From a virus, in IMG/VR virus record IMGVR_UViG_3300001796_000073, positions 1-41,965 of that record: a stretch of DNA of 41,965 nucleotides; one strand, written 5' to 3'. Within the stretch, counting starts at the first letter, position 1. Each line of letters starts with the position of its first letter. Shown here one piece after another: positions 14,812 to 20,441 of the stretch. The translations under genes and the position numbers were made by a program. The notes below the pieces were generated by a model. That model ran no database searches, had not been told where the DNA came from, and saw only the letters and a program-made list of their open reading frames with translations.

Positions 14812-15507
14812 TTAACCGTCTGTAGCCCCCAGCACCGCATCGCCGCTCACGAACTGCTCATGCACCGGCGCGCCCAGCCGACGCATGCACTCCGCCCGCT
14901 CCGCCGCATCGCGGCAGACCACCGTGAAGTAAAACTCCGCGCTGTTCGCCTCCTGCATGCGCTCCGCACCGGCCTCGCGCGCCGCCTTCACCTCCGCCAG
15001 CTTCTCCTTGCTTGCCGCCACCTCGTCGTCATCCTCGAACAGGTGCGAAAAGCGCGCGTCGCCGTCGAACATCAGGTCGACGTCGATCTGGTCGAAGCCC
15101 ATGCCGGCGAAGTCGATGCCGGCTGAAAGGTTCAGGTCGGCCAGCAGGTCAAGGTCGAACGACCCGCCCGCGCTCGGGTTGTTCAGGAAAACCAGCATCT
15201 CCCGTTCCTGAACGTCGGTAAGCTCGCACGCCGAAACGTCCAACTGGTAATCGTTCTCCCGCGTCAGCGGGTTGTACTTCTCCAGCCGGTCGAGATTTTC
15301 CAGCCGCTGGTGCCCGCCCACCAGGTAGGCCGTGCGTCGGTTCCAGATCAGCGGCTGCAGCAGGCCGACATCCTTCAGCTTGCCGCGCAGGCGCTGCTGC
15401 TGCTTCTTTCCGATCGTGCGCGGGTTGTCGGGGTGCGGAAAAATCTCATGCCGCCACACCCGCACCATCTCAAACCGCTGGTACTTCGTCAGGTTCTCAG
15501 AACTCAC
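14812..15507 (-). CDS. ParB/sulfiredoxin-fold protein paired with PAPS-reductase-like gene
   Basis: 231 residues from GTG 15507, with GAGG upstream and overlapping the previous gene by 11 bases. The N-terminal 100 residues are ParB/Srx-like: EIFPHPDNPRTIGKKQQQRL, GLLQPLIWNRRTAYLVGGHQ (GxxxPLxxN and the GGHQR motif). The remainder is acidic and helical and lacks a visible catalytic motif. Known: ParB-like domains bind or cut DNA and can be NTPases, and phages often pair them with PP-loop PAPS-reductase-like enzymes. It is the last late gene before the terminator. Confidence 0.8.
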   Translation of the reverse strand: MSSENLTKYQRFEMVRVWRHEIFPHPDNPRTIGKKQQQRLRGKLKDVGLLQPLIWNRRTAYLVGGHQRLENLDRLEKYNPLTRENDYQLDVSACELTDVQEREMLVFLNNPSAGGSFDLDLLADLNLSAGIDFAGMGFDQIDVDLMFDGDARFSHLFEDDDEVAASKEKLAEVKAAREAGAERMQEANSAEFYFTVVCRDAAERAECMRRLGAPVHEQFVSGDAVLGATDG

Positions 15508-16219
15508 GGCCGTTTTCCTCCATCTCCATCTCGAACTGCCGCACCCCGGCCCCAACAAACGGGAACCAGCGCGCCACCTTCTCGTAATCCGCCGGGTAGT
15601 GCCGGCGCAGCAAAAACATGTCGTCGCCCTGCAGCGACCGGAACGAATGCCCGAGAAAGCGGGATTCCGGGCTCACCTTCAAATCGCGCTGCTTGATGTA
15701 GGCCATCACGTCCGGCTGGCGGAAGTACATCAGCGGGTAAAACCGGCCGCGCTTCACATCGAGATGGCCGGAATGCTTCATCATCGCCCGCCGCCAGATC
15801 GAATCCGCAATCCGCTCGCCCGCCGCGATGAAATGCGCCCCGGTCTGCTGCCGCACATAAGCGTAAATGTCCTGGATGCCCACCGGCGGCACAGCCCAGT
15901 CCTCATGCCGGAACACCCCAAGCCGGAACCAGTCGGAAAGCTCGAAGTGCGGCAAGCGCATCACCTCGATGCCGTAGCGGTTCTCCGCCCAGCGGATCGC
16001 CGCTTCCTGGAACGACAGCCCCGGCACCTGGTACATGAAGAACACATGCACCTCGTCGAAATACCGGCAGCACAGATCCAGCGTCACCACCGAATCTTTC
16101 CCGCCAGAGAAAGCCACGATCACCGACCGCGCAAAACGGCTCTGCGCCTTGATCGGCTCAAAAAGAAGCCGCCCGGTGGGCGGCCGCTTCTTCGGCTTTT
16201 TCGGTGCCGCCCTGGACAT
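15497..16219 (-). CDS. PAPS-reductase-like PP-loop ATP pyrophosphatase
   Basis: 240 residues. SGGKDSVV at about 38-45 is the PP-loop that binds ATP pyrophosphate. An RYFDEVHVFFMYQVPG strand-loop and RLPHFELSDW follow, as in PAPS reductase/DndC-like proteins. The C-terminal part (GHSFRSLQGDDMFLLRRHYP) probably binds substrate. The basic N-terminus (KKPKKRPPTGR) could hold nucleic acid. Known: the superfamily adenylates or reduces substrates, including DNA-backbone sulfur chemistry in Dnd systems. A role in DNA modification with the ParB-like partner is inferred, not shown. Confidence 0.85.
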   Translation of the reverse strand: MSRAAPKKPKKRPPTGRLLFEPIKAQSRFARSVIVAFSGGKDSVVTLDLCCRYFDEVHVFFMYQVPGLSFQEAAIRWAENRYGIEVMRLPHFELSDWFRLGVFRHEDWAVPPVGIQDIYAYVRQQTGAHFIAAGERIADSIWRRAMMKHSGHLDVKRGRFYPLMYFRQPDVMAYIKQRDLKVSPESRFLGHSFRSLQGDDMFLLRRHYPADYEKVARWFPFVGAGVRQFEMEMEENGREF

Positions 16220-16221
16220 TC

Positions 16222-16389
16222 TCAGCCCCCGGCGCCACCCACCGACTTACGCCGGGCCAGGTTGCTGGCCTGTTGCCGGCTCATGATGCCGGCGCCAGCG
16301 CGCTGCATCGCCTGCCCCGTGGTTGCCGTCCGACCGCGCGGACCGCGCGAACCCTTGCCAAACAACGGCCGTGCCTTCTTCGTTGCCAT
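16222..16389 (-). CDS. 55-residue basic Gly-rich protein
   Basis: ATG 16389 has a strong GGAGGTGA site and the stop lies 3 bases before the PAPS-reductase-like ATG. The product is very basic (ATKKARPLFGKGSRGPRGR and later SNLARRKSVGGAGG). It resembles nucleic-acid-binding tails. Its tight place between lysis genes and the modification pair suggests it belongs with the latter. No family is recognised. Confidence 0.6.
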   Translation of the reverse strand: MATKKARPLFGKGSRGPRGRTATTGQAMQRAGAGIMSRQQASNLARRKSVGGAGG

Positions 16390-16406
16390 GATTCACCTCC
16401 AAAAAG

Positions 16407-16751
16407 TTAAGAAACCGCCTTCTTGATCAACGCCTGCAAAACCACCTTCGCAGTCTGGTTGACCGACCCATCCGGATAAATCAGCCGGTTGCCCTTCGCT
16501 CGCCGCAGCGCCGCCAGCGCCAAGCCGGCGGCAGCCCCGGAAAGCTCGACCACCTCCCGCTCGTCGAACTGCACCAGCGACCAAAGCTGATCCAGAGAAA
16601 GCGACGGCGGAACGTCGTCAGCAGGCACCGACCGATGCACCATAGGCCAGCATGCAATGACAGATTGCAGGGCCTTGTCGCGCAAAACAAGGGCGGCAAC
16701 CTCCTTGTTTTCGTCCTGTTTTGCGGCCGTCACCGCCTCATCGAACCTCAC
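16407..16751 (-). CDS. 114-residue late protein, unknown
   Basis: GTG 16751 is chosen: it overlaps the upstream TGA (GTGA) and has GGGAGG 9 bases upstream. The product starts RFDEAVTAAKQDENKEVAAL and contains SLDQLWSLVQFDEREVVELS, LALAALRRAKGNRLIYPDGS, then NQTAKVVLQALIKKAVS. It is a helical soluble protein. The lysis cassette lies upstream. It could be a terminase-like small DNA-binding protein, but no motif proves it. Confidence 0.55.
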   Translation of the reverse strand: MRFDEAVTAAKQDENKEVAALVLRDKALQSVIACWPMVHRSVPADDVPPSLSLDQLWSLVQFDEREVVELSGAAAGLALAALRRAKGNRLIYPDGSVNQTAKVVLQALIKKAVS

Positions 16752-16885
16752 CGCCACCACCTCCCCATTATCTCCCACGGCAACGCCGCCCACTTCCACC
16801 AGCAACGCTGCATCGCGGCAACGCACCGCACCGCCGGCCCATGCGTCCGGCGCCATTCTTCCAGGTCGGTGACGGTGCCCATCAT
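16748..16885 (-). CDS. 45-residue Trp-rich small protein
   Basis: An ATGATG start at 16885 behind GGAG overlaps the Rz1 stop. The product (GTVTDLEEWRRTHGPAVRC, then QRCWWKWAALPWEIMGRWWR) is unusually rich in Trp and basic residues. The stop overlaps the next GTG. Whether it is a functional peptide or a coupling leader for the next gene is open. There is no predicted signal peptide. Confidence 0.4.
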   Translation of the reverse strand: MMGTVTDLEEWRRTHGPAVRCVAAMQRCWWKWAALPWEIMGRWWR

Positions 16886-17139
16886 TCACTCCGGCCAGGC
16901 AGCCCGGCAGAGTCGAGCGTCGGCAAGGTGTCCATCAGCCGCAAATGCCACCGCTCGATATCTTTCTCCGCATTCTCCCAGTAGCTCTGCTGCGGTTCTG
17001 GCTGCAGCAAGGGCGGTTTCGCGGGTAGCAGCATCGAGGCGCCGGTCGAAATCGGCACGGGTGTTGCGCAGGCGCTCGTCAGCAGCGCGAGCAGCAGCGC
17101 GGGCAGCAGCAAGCTGCCTTTCGGTTTCGGATCGTTCAT
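16882..17139 (-). CDS. Rz1: Rz1-like outer-membrane spanin lipoprotein
   Basis: 85 residues. The signal peptide GSLLLPALLLALLTSAC ends in a lipobox with Cys24. The mature protein is Pro-rich (TPVPI; LLPAKPPLLQPEPQQ), as in o-spanins. It starts at ATG 17139 behind AAAGGG and lies entirely within the Rz frame, ending 4 bases past it. Known: Rz1 binds i-spanin Rz to fuse inner and outer membranes in the last lysis step of Gram-negative hosts. Confidence 0.85.
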   Translation of the reverse strand: MNDPKPKGSLLLPALLLALLTSACATPVPISTGASMLLPAKPPLLQPEPQQSYWENAEKDIERWHLRLMDTLPTLDSAGLPGRSE

Positions 17140-17368
17140 CGATTGCCCTTTCCTGTTTTCTGAAATTGCCGGCTTCGCGTACACGCTGAGCGGCCGCGGC
17201 CCTTTCCTGCGCCGTCCGGACCTCGCCGATAGCCCGGTCATAGCCAATCCGCTGCTGCGTCCGGTTGTGGCTGTTCCACCACACCAGCGCCAGCACCACG
17301 GCCAGCGCGATCGCGCCCAGCTTCACCAGCAGCAGGTACTTGTCCGGGATCAGGTTCAACGGATTCAT
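16886..17368 (-). CDS. Rz: Rz-like inner-membrane spanin
   Basis: 160 residues. One N-terminal membrane anchor (YLLLVKLGAIALAVVLALVW) is followed by a long Ala/Arg/Glu coiled coil (VRTAQERAAAAQRVREAG; ERQLAAARAAARAADERLRN). That topology is of lambda Rz i-spanins. ATG 17368 follows GAGG. Rz1 is nested in another frame. It directly follows the endolysin gene, completing holin-endolysin-spanin order. Confidence 0.85.
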   Translation of the reverse strand: MNPLNLIPDKYLLLVKLGAIALAVVLALVWWNSHNRTQQRIGYDRAIGEVRTAQERAAAAQRVREAGNFRKQERAIDERSETERQLAAARAAARAADERLRNTRADFDRRLDAATRETALAAARTAAELLGECGERYRAVAFAADGHLADARLCRAAWPE

Positions 17369-17370
17369 GG

Positions 17371-17862
17371 TCAGGCCTCGTTCGTGCTGACTGGCCCGGT
17401 CGCCGTCATCAGCGGCACGGTGCGGTCCAGCGGCAGCGGCACGCTCGCCGGCCAGAAGTAGCCGATGACCCGGCTGCTCTCGAAAGGCGCGATGCTGACG
17501 CGGTTGCCCTGGTTGCCGCCGAGCACCATCAGCAAGTTGCTGCTGGTCCGGCCGACGACAAAGCCCACATGGCCGCCGCCCTTGCGCTCGAAGACCACCA
17601 CGCAGCCCGGCACCGGCGACGACAGGCGCGTACCCCACTCCGCCCAGGCCTTCGCGCGCATCCAGAACTTCGGGATCGGCAGATCGGCTTCCTGCATGCA
17701 GTGCGCCACAAACGTGCCGCACCACGGCGTTTCATCTTCCGACCACCACGCCTGCAGCTTCTTGAGCCAGCGAAGAATCTCCGGGTGATGCTTCGGCCCC
17801 GGGATCTCGGCCAGGTCGATGTGCTTGCGCGCTTCGGTCATCCACTTCGGTTCGGCGCTCAT
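17371..17862 (-). CDS. endolysin, NlpC/P60-CHAP-like (TIGR02594 type)
   Basis: 163 residues. TPWCGTFVAHCMQEADL has the catalytic Cys48, and GGGHVGFVVG has His98, as in the TIGR02594 family of phage peptidoglycan hydrolases with an NlpC/P60 fold. EARKHIDLAEIPGPKHHPEI matches the family's N-terminus. There is no signal peptide, so release probably depends on the holin. ATG follows GGAGG. It sits between the holin genes and spanins. Confidence 0.85.
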   Translation of the reverse strand: MSAEPKWMTEARKHIDLAEIPGPKHHPEILRWLKKLQAWWSEDETPWCGTFVAHCMQEADLPIPKFWMRAKAWAEWGTRLSSPVPGCVVVFERKGGGHVGFVVGRTSSNLLMVLGGNQGNRVSIAPFESSRVIGYFWPASVPLPLDRTVPLMTATGPVSTNEA

Positions 17863-17978
17863 TGAATATCCTCCGGCAGTTTCCCCGCCCGGCGCTGGTG
17901 ACGGCAGCGGGTTGTCAGGCTGGCACCGCAGACGGCGATGACCAGCCCCAGAATCACGACAAACGTTTCGGCGCTCAT
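17859..17978 (-). CDS. 39-residue membrane peptide in the lysis cassette
   Basis: ATG 17978 behind GGAGAAA. One hydrophobic helix (TFVVILGLVIAVCGASLTT) is followed by a basic tail (RCRHQRRAGK). It overlaps the holin-like gene upstream and the endolysin downstream by 4 bases each. Its size and topology fit an antiholin, or a second holin of small single-helix type. The role is inferred from context. Confidence 0.55.
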   Translation of the reverse strand: MSAETFVVILGLVIAVCGASLTTRCRHQRRAGKLPEDIQ

Positions 17979-18280
17979 GACGTTTCTCCGCTGCGAGCAT
18001 TCGCGAGCCGCATTAGCAGTCGCTCAAGGCCAACCGTGCCGAGACTGCCAAGCAGTCCAGCCACGCCGAATAGACCGGTCAGTGACAGATCGGGCTCCCA
18101 GATCAGCACCGTCCCGGCGGCCATCGTGAGCGCGCCGACACATACCGCCCGGCCAATAATCACGCCCTTGTCCTTTTCTTTCGCCACCATGCTCTGCGCC
18201 CAGCCGAGGATCAAGCCGAAGGCGAACAGCAGAACAGAGTCGGTCAGGCGCCACCAGATTTCCGCGATCTTTTCAATCAT
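17975..18280 (-). CDS. holin (three-helix, predicted)
   Basis: 101 residues with about three membrane segments: DSVLLFAFGLILGWAQSMVA, GVIIGRAVCVGALTMAAG and SLTGLFGVAGLLGSLGTVG. Charged residues lie between them and at the C-terminus (ERLLMRLANARSGE). That is the layout of type I holins, which make the holes that release the endolysin. The ATG overlaps the 46-residue membrane protein's end. Confidence 0.75.
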   Translation of the reverse strand: MIEKIAEIWWRLTDSVLLFAFGLILGWAQSMVAKEKDKGVIIGRAVCVGALTMAAGTVLIWEPDLSLTGLFGVAGLLGSLGTVGLERLLMRLANARSGETS

Positions 18281-18413
18281 CTCGCCCGCTCCCGAACAAC
18301 CAGCGCCACACGCGCTCCAGTCGCGCCATGCCGACATCGAACATCAGCGCAAACAACACGCCGACGGCGCAGACGAAGAAGCCGAGCAGGAATAACCAGA
18401 AATCGCAGTCCAT
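18273..18413 (-). CDS. 46-residue membrane protein, holin/antiholin candidate
   Basis: ATG 18413 overlaps the previous TAA by one base (TAATG). One strong helix (FWLFLLGFFVCAVGVLFALM) is followed by a basic amphipathic tail (ARLERVWRWLFGSGRDD). It precedes and overlaps the holin gene by 8 bases. A single-helix companion next to a holin often tunes lysis time; that role is only inferred. Confidence 0.6.
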   Translation of the reverse strand: MDCDFWLFLLGFFVCAVGVLFALMFDVGMARLERVWRWLFGSGRDD

Positions 18414-18808
18414 TACCGCAGCCCCAGCTGCGCCTTCTGCGCGCGGCCCCAGGCTCGGCAGTCCTCGACGAAGGCGTTGTAAAGCTCGAACTCGGCACTG
18501 GGCGCGGTGCGCAGCAGCTTGATTTCATCGCCGATGCTGTATTGCTCGGCGATTTTTTCCGCCACGCGGGCGCGGATCAGCGCGACGTGCGGGCTGGCGT
18601 CCTCGATGGCGCGGCGCAGGTCGGCGGTCAGCGTCACCGGCTGGATGCTGGCTGCGATCTCGGCCGGCTGCTCGGCCGGCAGGTCGGCGCCGTCAGGTAC
18701 GTGCACATAGGTCACGTCCTCGATGGTCGCCAGCTCGGTCGAGCCGTCCGGCACGACCAGGCGGTGCGTCGTAAATGCGTCGGTAGCTTGCTGGTACTGG
18801 TAAATCAT
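18413..18808 (-). CDS. 131-residue protein downstream of the DGR, unknown (possible tail-fibre helper)
   Basis: ATG 18808 follows a strong AAGGAG. The product starts IYQYQQATDAFTTHRLVVPD and then has VTYVHVPDGADLPAEQPAEI and helical LRRAIEDASPHVALIRARVA. Small proteins of this build often sit behind tail-fibre or host-recognition genes as assembly helpers, but the family is not certain. The first 116 bases overlap the end of the reverse transcriptase in another frame, so the two are coupled. Confidence 0.6.
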   Translation of the reverse strand: MIYQYQQATDAFTTHRLVVPDGSTELATIEDVTYVHVPDGADLPAEQPAEIAASIQPVTLTADLRRAIEDASPHVALIRARVAEKIAEQYSIGDEIKLLRTAPSAEFELYNAFVEDCRAWGRAQKAQLGLR

Positions 18809-19760
18809 GGTGGTGCTCCTTTAGGTATTGGCACATGTGGCGCAGGGAAGCGGTTCTGCGAGCATGGCCGAGGCTGGAAACAACGCTGGCGGCATGGCCC
18901 ATTCTGGCCGCCCGGCGAAAACGAAAAAGGGAGAACCTTCGGACAAGCCGGCGCGTCGCCCACGTTCGGTAGCCCACGAAATTCACGCCGCGCGAAACAC
19001 GGTGAATGCTGCTTTTGGAGAGTTCAAGCCGCAGACGGCCGCCAAGAAACTCAACAATCCGCCGGCGGCAGCGCAGCGCCTGGTCGCGGCTCAGGCCGAT
19101 CAGCACAAAGTCATCGACGTAGCGCGCGTAATACCGGGCGCCGAGGTCGCGCTTGATGAAATGGTCCAGCGCATTGAGGTAGATCAGTGCGTAAAGCTGG
19201 CTGAGCAGGTTGCCGATTGGCACGCCCGCCTCATCTTCGTGGTCGGCAAAGCGCATCATCAGGTCCACCAGGCGGTGATCCTTGATCCGGCGCTCAACCA
19301 GTCCGCGCAGAATGCTGCGGTTGATGTGGTGGTAAAACTTGCGGATGTCAAGCTGCAGCACGTAGCTGTCACGCGGCACACGCTGCAGCGCTCGCTGCAC
19401 GTAGTCCGAGGCTGCGTGCGTCCCTTTGCCCGGCCGGCAAGCGAACGACTGCGGGATGAAAGTTGCGTCGAAAATCGGCTGGATCACCCGGTAGATCGCG
19501 TGCTGCACCACGCGGTCGCGGAAGGCTGGCGCATGAATCAGCCGGCGCTTCGGCTCGAATACCTCAAAGGCGTTGTAAGGCGCAATGCGGTAGCTGCCAT
19601 CCGCCAGCTCAGCATGCAGTGCGTCAAGGTTGCTACCCAGGCGCTTTTCAAAGGCGTAGCAGCTATTCGAGGCGCGCTTGTTCTTGCGGGCGTCCAGATA
19701 GGCGGCGTGCAGCGCCTCTCTGGTAAAGCAGACGTCGTAAAGATTGCCGTAGCGCTTCAT
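18693..19760 (-). CDS. DGR reverse transcriptase
   Basis: 355 residues from ATG 19760 (the frame extends upstream only to a TTG). It has the retron/DGR-type fingers and palm: LQLDIRKFYHHINRS with catalytic Asp138, GVPIGNLLSQ (179-188), and YARYVDDFVLI with the YVDD box at 214-217. The IGxxxSQ motif, in place of the SP ending of other bacterial RTs, is diagnostic of DGR enzymes. Known: with Avd it copies TR RNA into cDNA, misreading adenines. The C-terminal 38 codons overlap the following gene and may be extra. Confidence 0.95.
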   Translation of the reverse strand: MKRYGNLYDVCFTREALHAAYLDARKNKRASNSCYAFEKRLGSNLDALHAELADGSYRIAPYNAFEVFEPKRRLIHAPAFRDRVVQHAIYRVIQPIFDATFIPQSFACRPGKGTHAASDYVQRALQRVPRDSYVLQLDIRKFYHHINRSILRGLVERRIKDHRLVDLMMRFADHEDEAGVPIGNLLSQLYALIYLNALDHFIKRDLGARYYARYVDDFVLIGLSRDQALRCRRRIVEFLGGRLRLELSKSSIHRVSRGVNFVGYRTWATRRLVRRFSLFRFRRAARMGHAASVVSSLGHARRTASLRHMCQYLKEHHHDLPVPASYRRIYDAPPGRAGRLDRAGDHRGRDLCART

Positions 19761-19889
19761 GATCCGCCCCGCTGGTCGTCGAACGGGCAAGCCCGCCTAC
19801 CAAAAAGCGGGCGGCACAACGATTTCGCCCAAGGCCGGAAGGCATCTCCCTCTGCTCCACCATGCCAGTGACGGCTGCGAGGTAGCGCG
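19761..19889 (-). ncRNA. DGR spacer (Sp) RNA segment downstream of the TR
   Basis: This 129-base stretch between TR and RT start has no supported gene. In BPP-1 a structured region of about 140 bases here primes cDNA synthesis and binds Avd-RT. A GCCCGC/GCGGGC hairpin is visible (19791-19796 with 19807-19812). Function by analogy; the exact RNA ends are unknown. Confidence 0.55.
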
Positions 19890-20005
19890 GAGTCGGCGCG
19901 GCAGCCGGCATTGAAGTTCGAATTGCCACGCGTGTTGTTCCAGTTGCGCGCCCAGACGCCGGCATTCGAGCCATTGTCCCAGTTCGCCGAAACAATCAGA
20001 GCCAT
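19890..20005 (-). repeat. DGR template repeat (TR)
   Basis: 116 bases, offset exactly 562 from the VR. They differ at 14 positions, all of them A in the coding (minus) strand of TR and T, G or C in VR. AAC/AAT codons are abundant, as in known TRs where they code surface positions (if translated, NWDNGSNAGVWARNWNNTRG). It begins right after the Avd stop. 9 of the 23 TR adenines are unchanged, among them the four in the FN segment near the IMH-like 3' end. Confidence 0.95.
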
Positions 20006-20006
20006 A

Positions 20007-20411
20007 TCAAGATGCCTCCCGTTGCTGCTTTTCCCGGTCGGCCTGCATCCAGCCGCCGATCATTCGCCCGATCTCGTCGACCCGGGCGGACAAGGCGGTG
20101 TAGCGGCGCACGGCCGTAGCCGCGCCCGCTTCATTCACCCCGTCCTTGAACTCGAAATAACCGAGTTCGTTGGCCAGGCGGACGAACATGCGCAGTTGCT
20201 CGTGGGCAATGTCCATGTTCGTCAGCGTGGTTTTCTTGTGATAGCGCTTCTGGGCCTCGATGATCAGCGCGTACAGCGAGTAGGCCGCGCGGCGTATTTC
20301 CAGCGCGAGGCCGTACTTTTCGTGCTTCGGGAAATGGTTGAGGTAGGTATTGAGCAGCCTCACCATCTCCACGAACCGCCGGTCCAGTTGTGCCTCGCTG
20401 TGCAGTGCCAT
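20007..20411 (-). CDS. avd: Avd-like DGR accessory protein
   Basis: 134 residues, all helical: FVEMVRLLNTYLNHFPKHEK, YGLALEIRRAAYSLYALIIE, the AHEQLRMFVRLANELGYFEF stretch, and AVRRYTALSARVDEIGRMIG. This is the four-helix-bundle pattern of Avd/S23-intervening-sequence proteins. It is rich in basic residues on one side. Known: Avd forms a pentameric barrel that binds TR RNA and the RT. It lies between the target's VR and the TR, the classic order. Confidence 0.92.
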   Translation of the reverse strand: MALHSEAQLDRRFVEMVRLLNTYLNHFPKHEKYGLALEIRRAAYSLYALIIEAQKRYHKKTTLTNMDIAHEQLRMFVRLANELGYFEFKDGVNEAGAATAVRRYTALSARVDEIGRMIGGWMQADREKQQREAS

Positions 20412-20416
20412 CGTCC

Positions 20417-20441
20417 GCCCCTGTCGCTATCGCTCTGGGGC
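20417..20441. repeat. inverted repeat just downstream of the VR
   Basis: GCCCC (20417-20421) and GGGGC (20437-20441) flank 15 bases between the target stop codon and the Avd start. BPP-1-type DGRs need a hairpin or cruciform just 3' of VR for efficient retrohoming. The stem here is short and the loop large, so assignment is tentative. Confidence 0.4.

Noticed and set aside
19757-20005. Frame starting in the TR (MALIVSANWDNG...) as a protein gene
   Set aside because: It is the template repeat itself: it lies at the place expected for a DGR TR, and after the repeat the frame decays into unrelated sequence.
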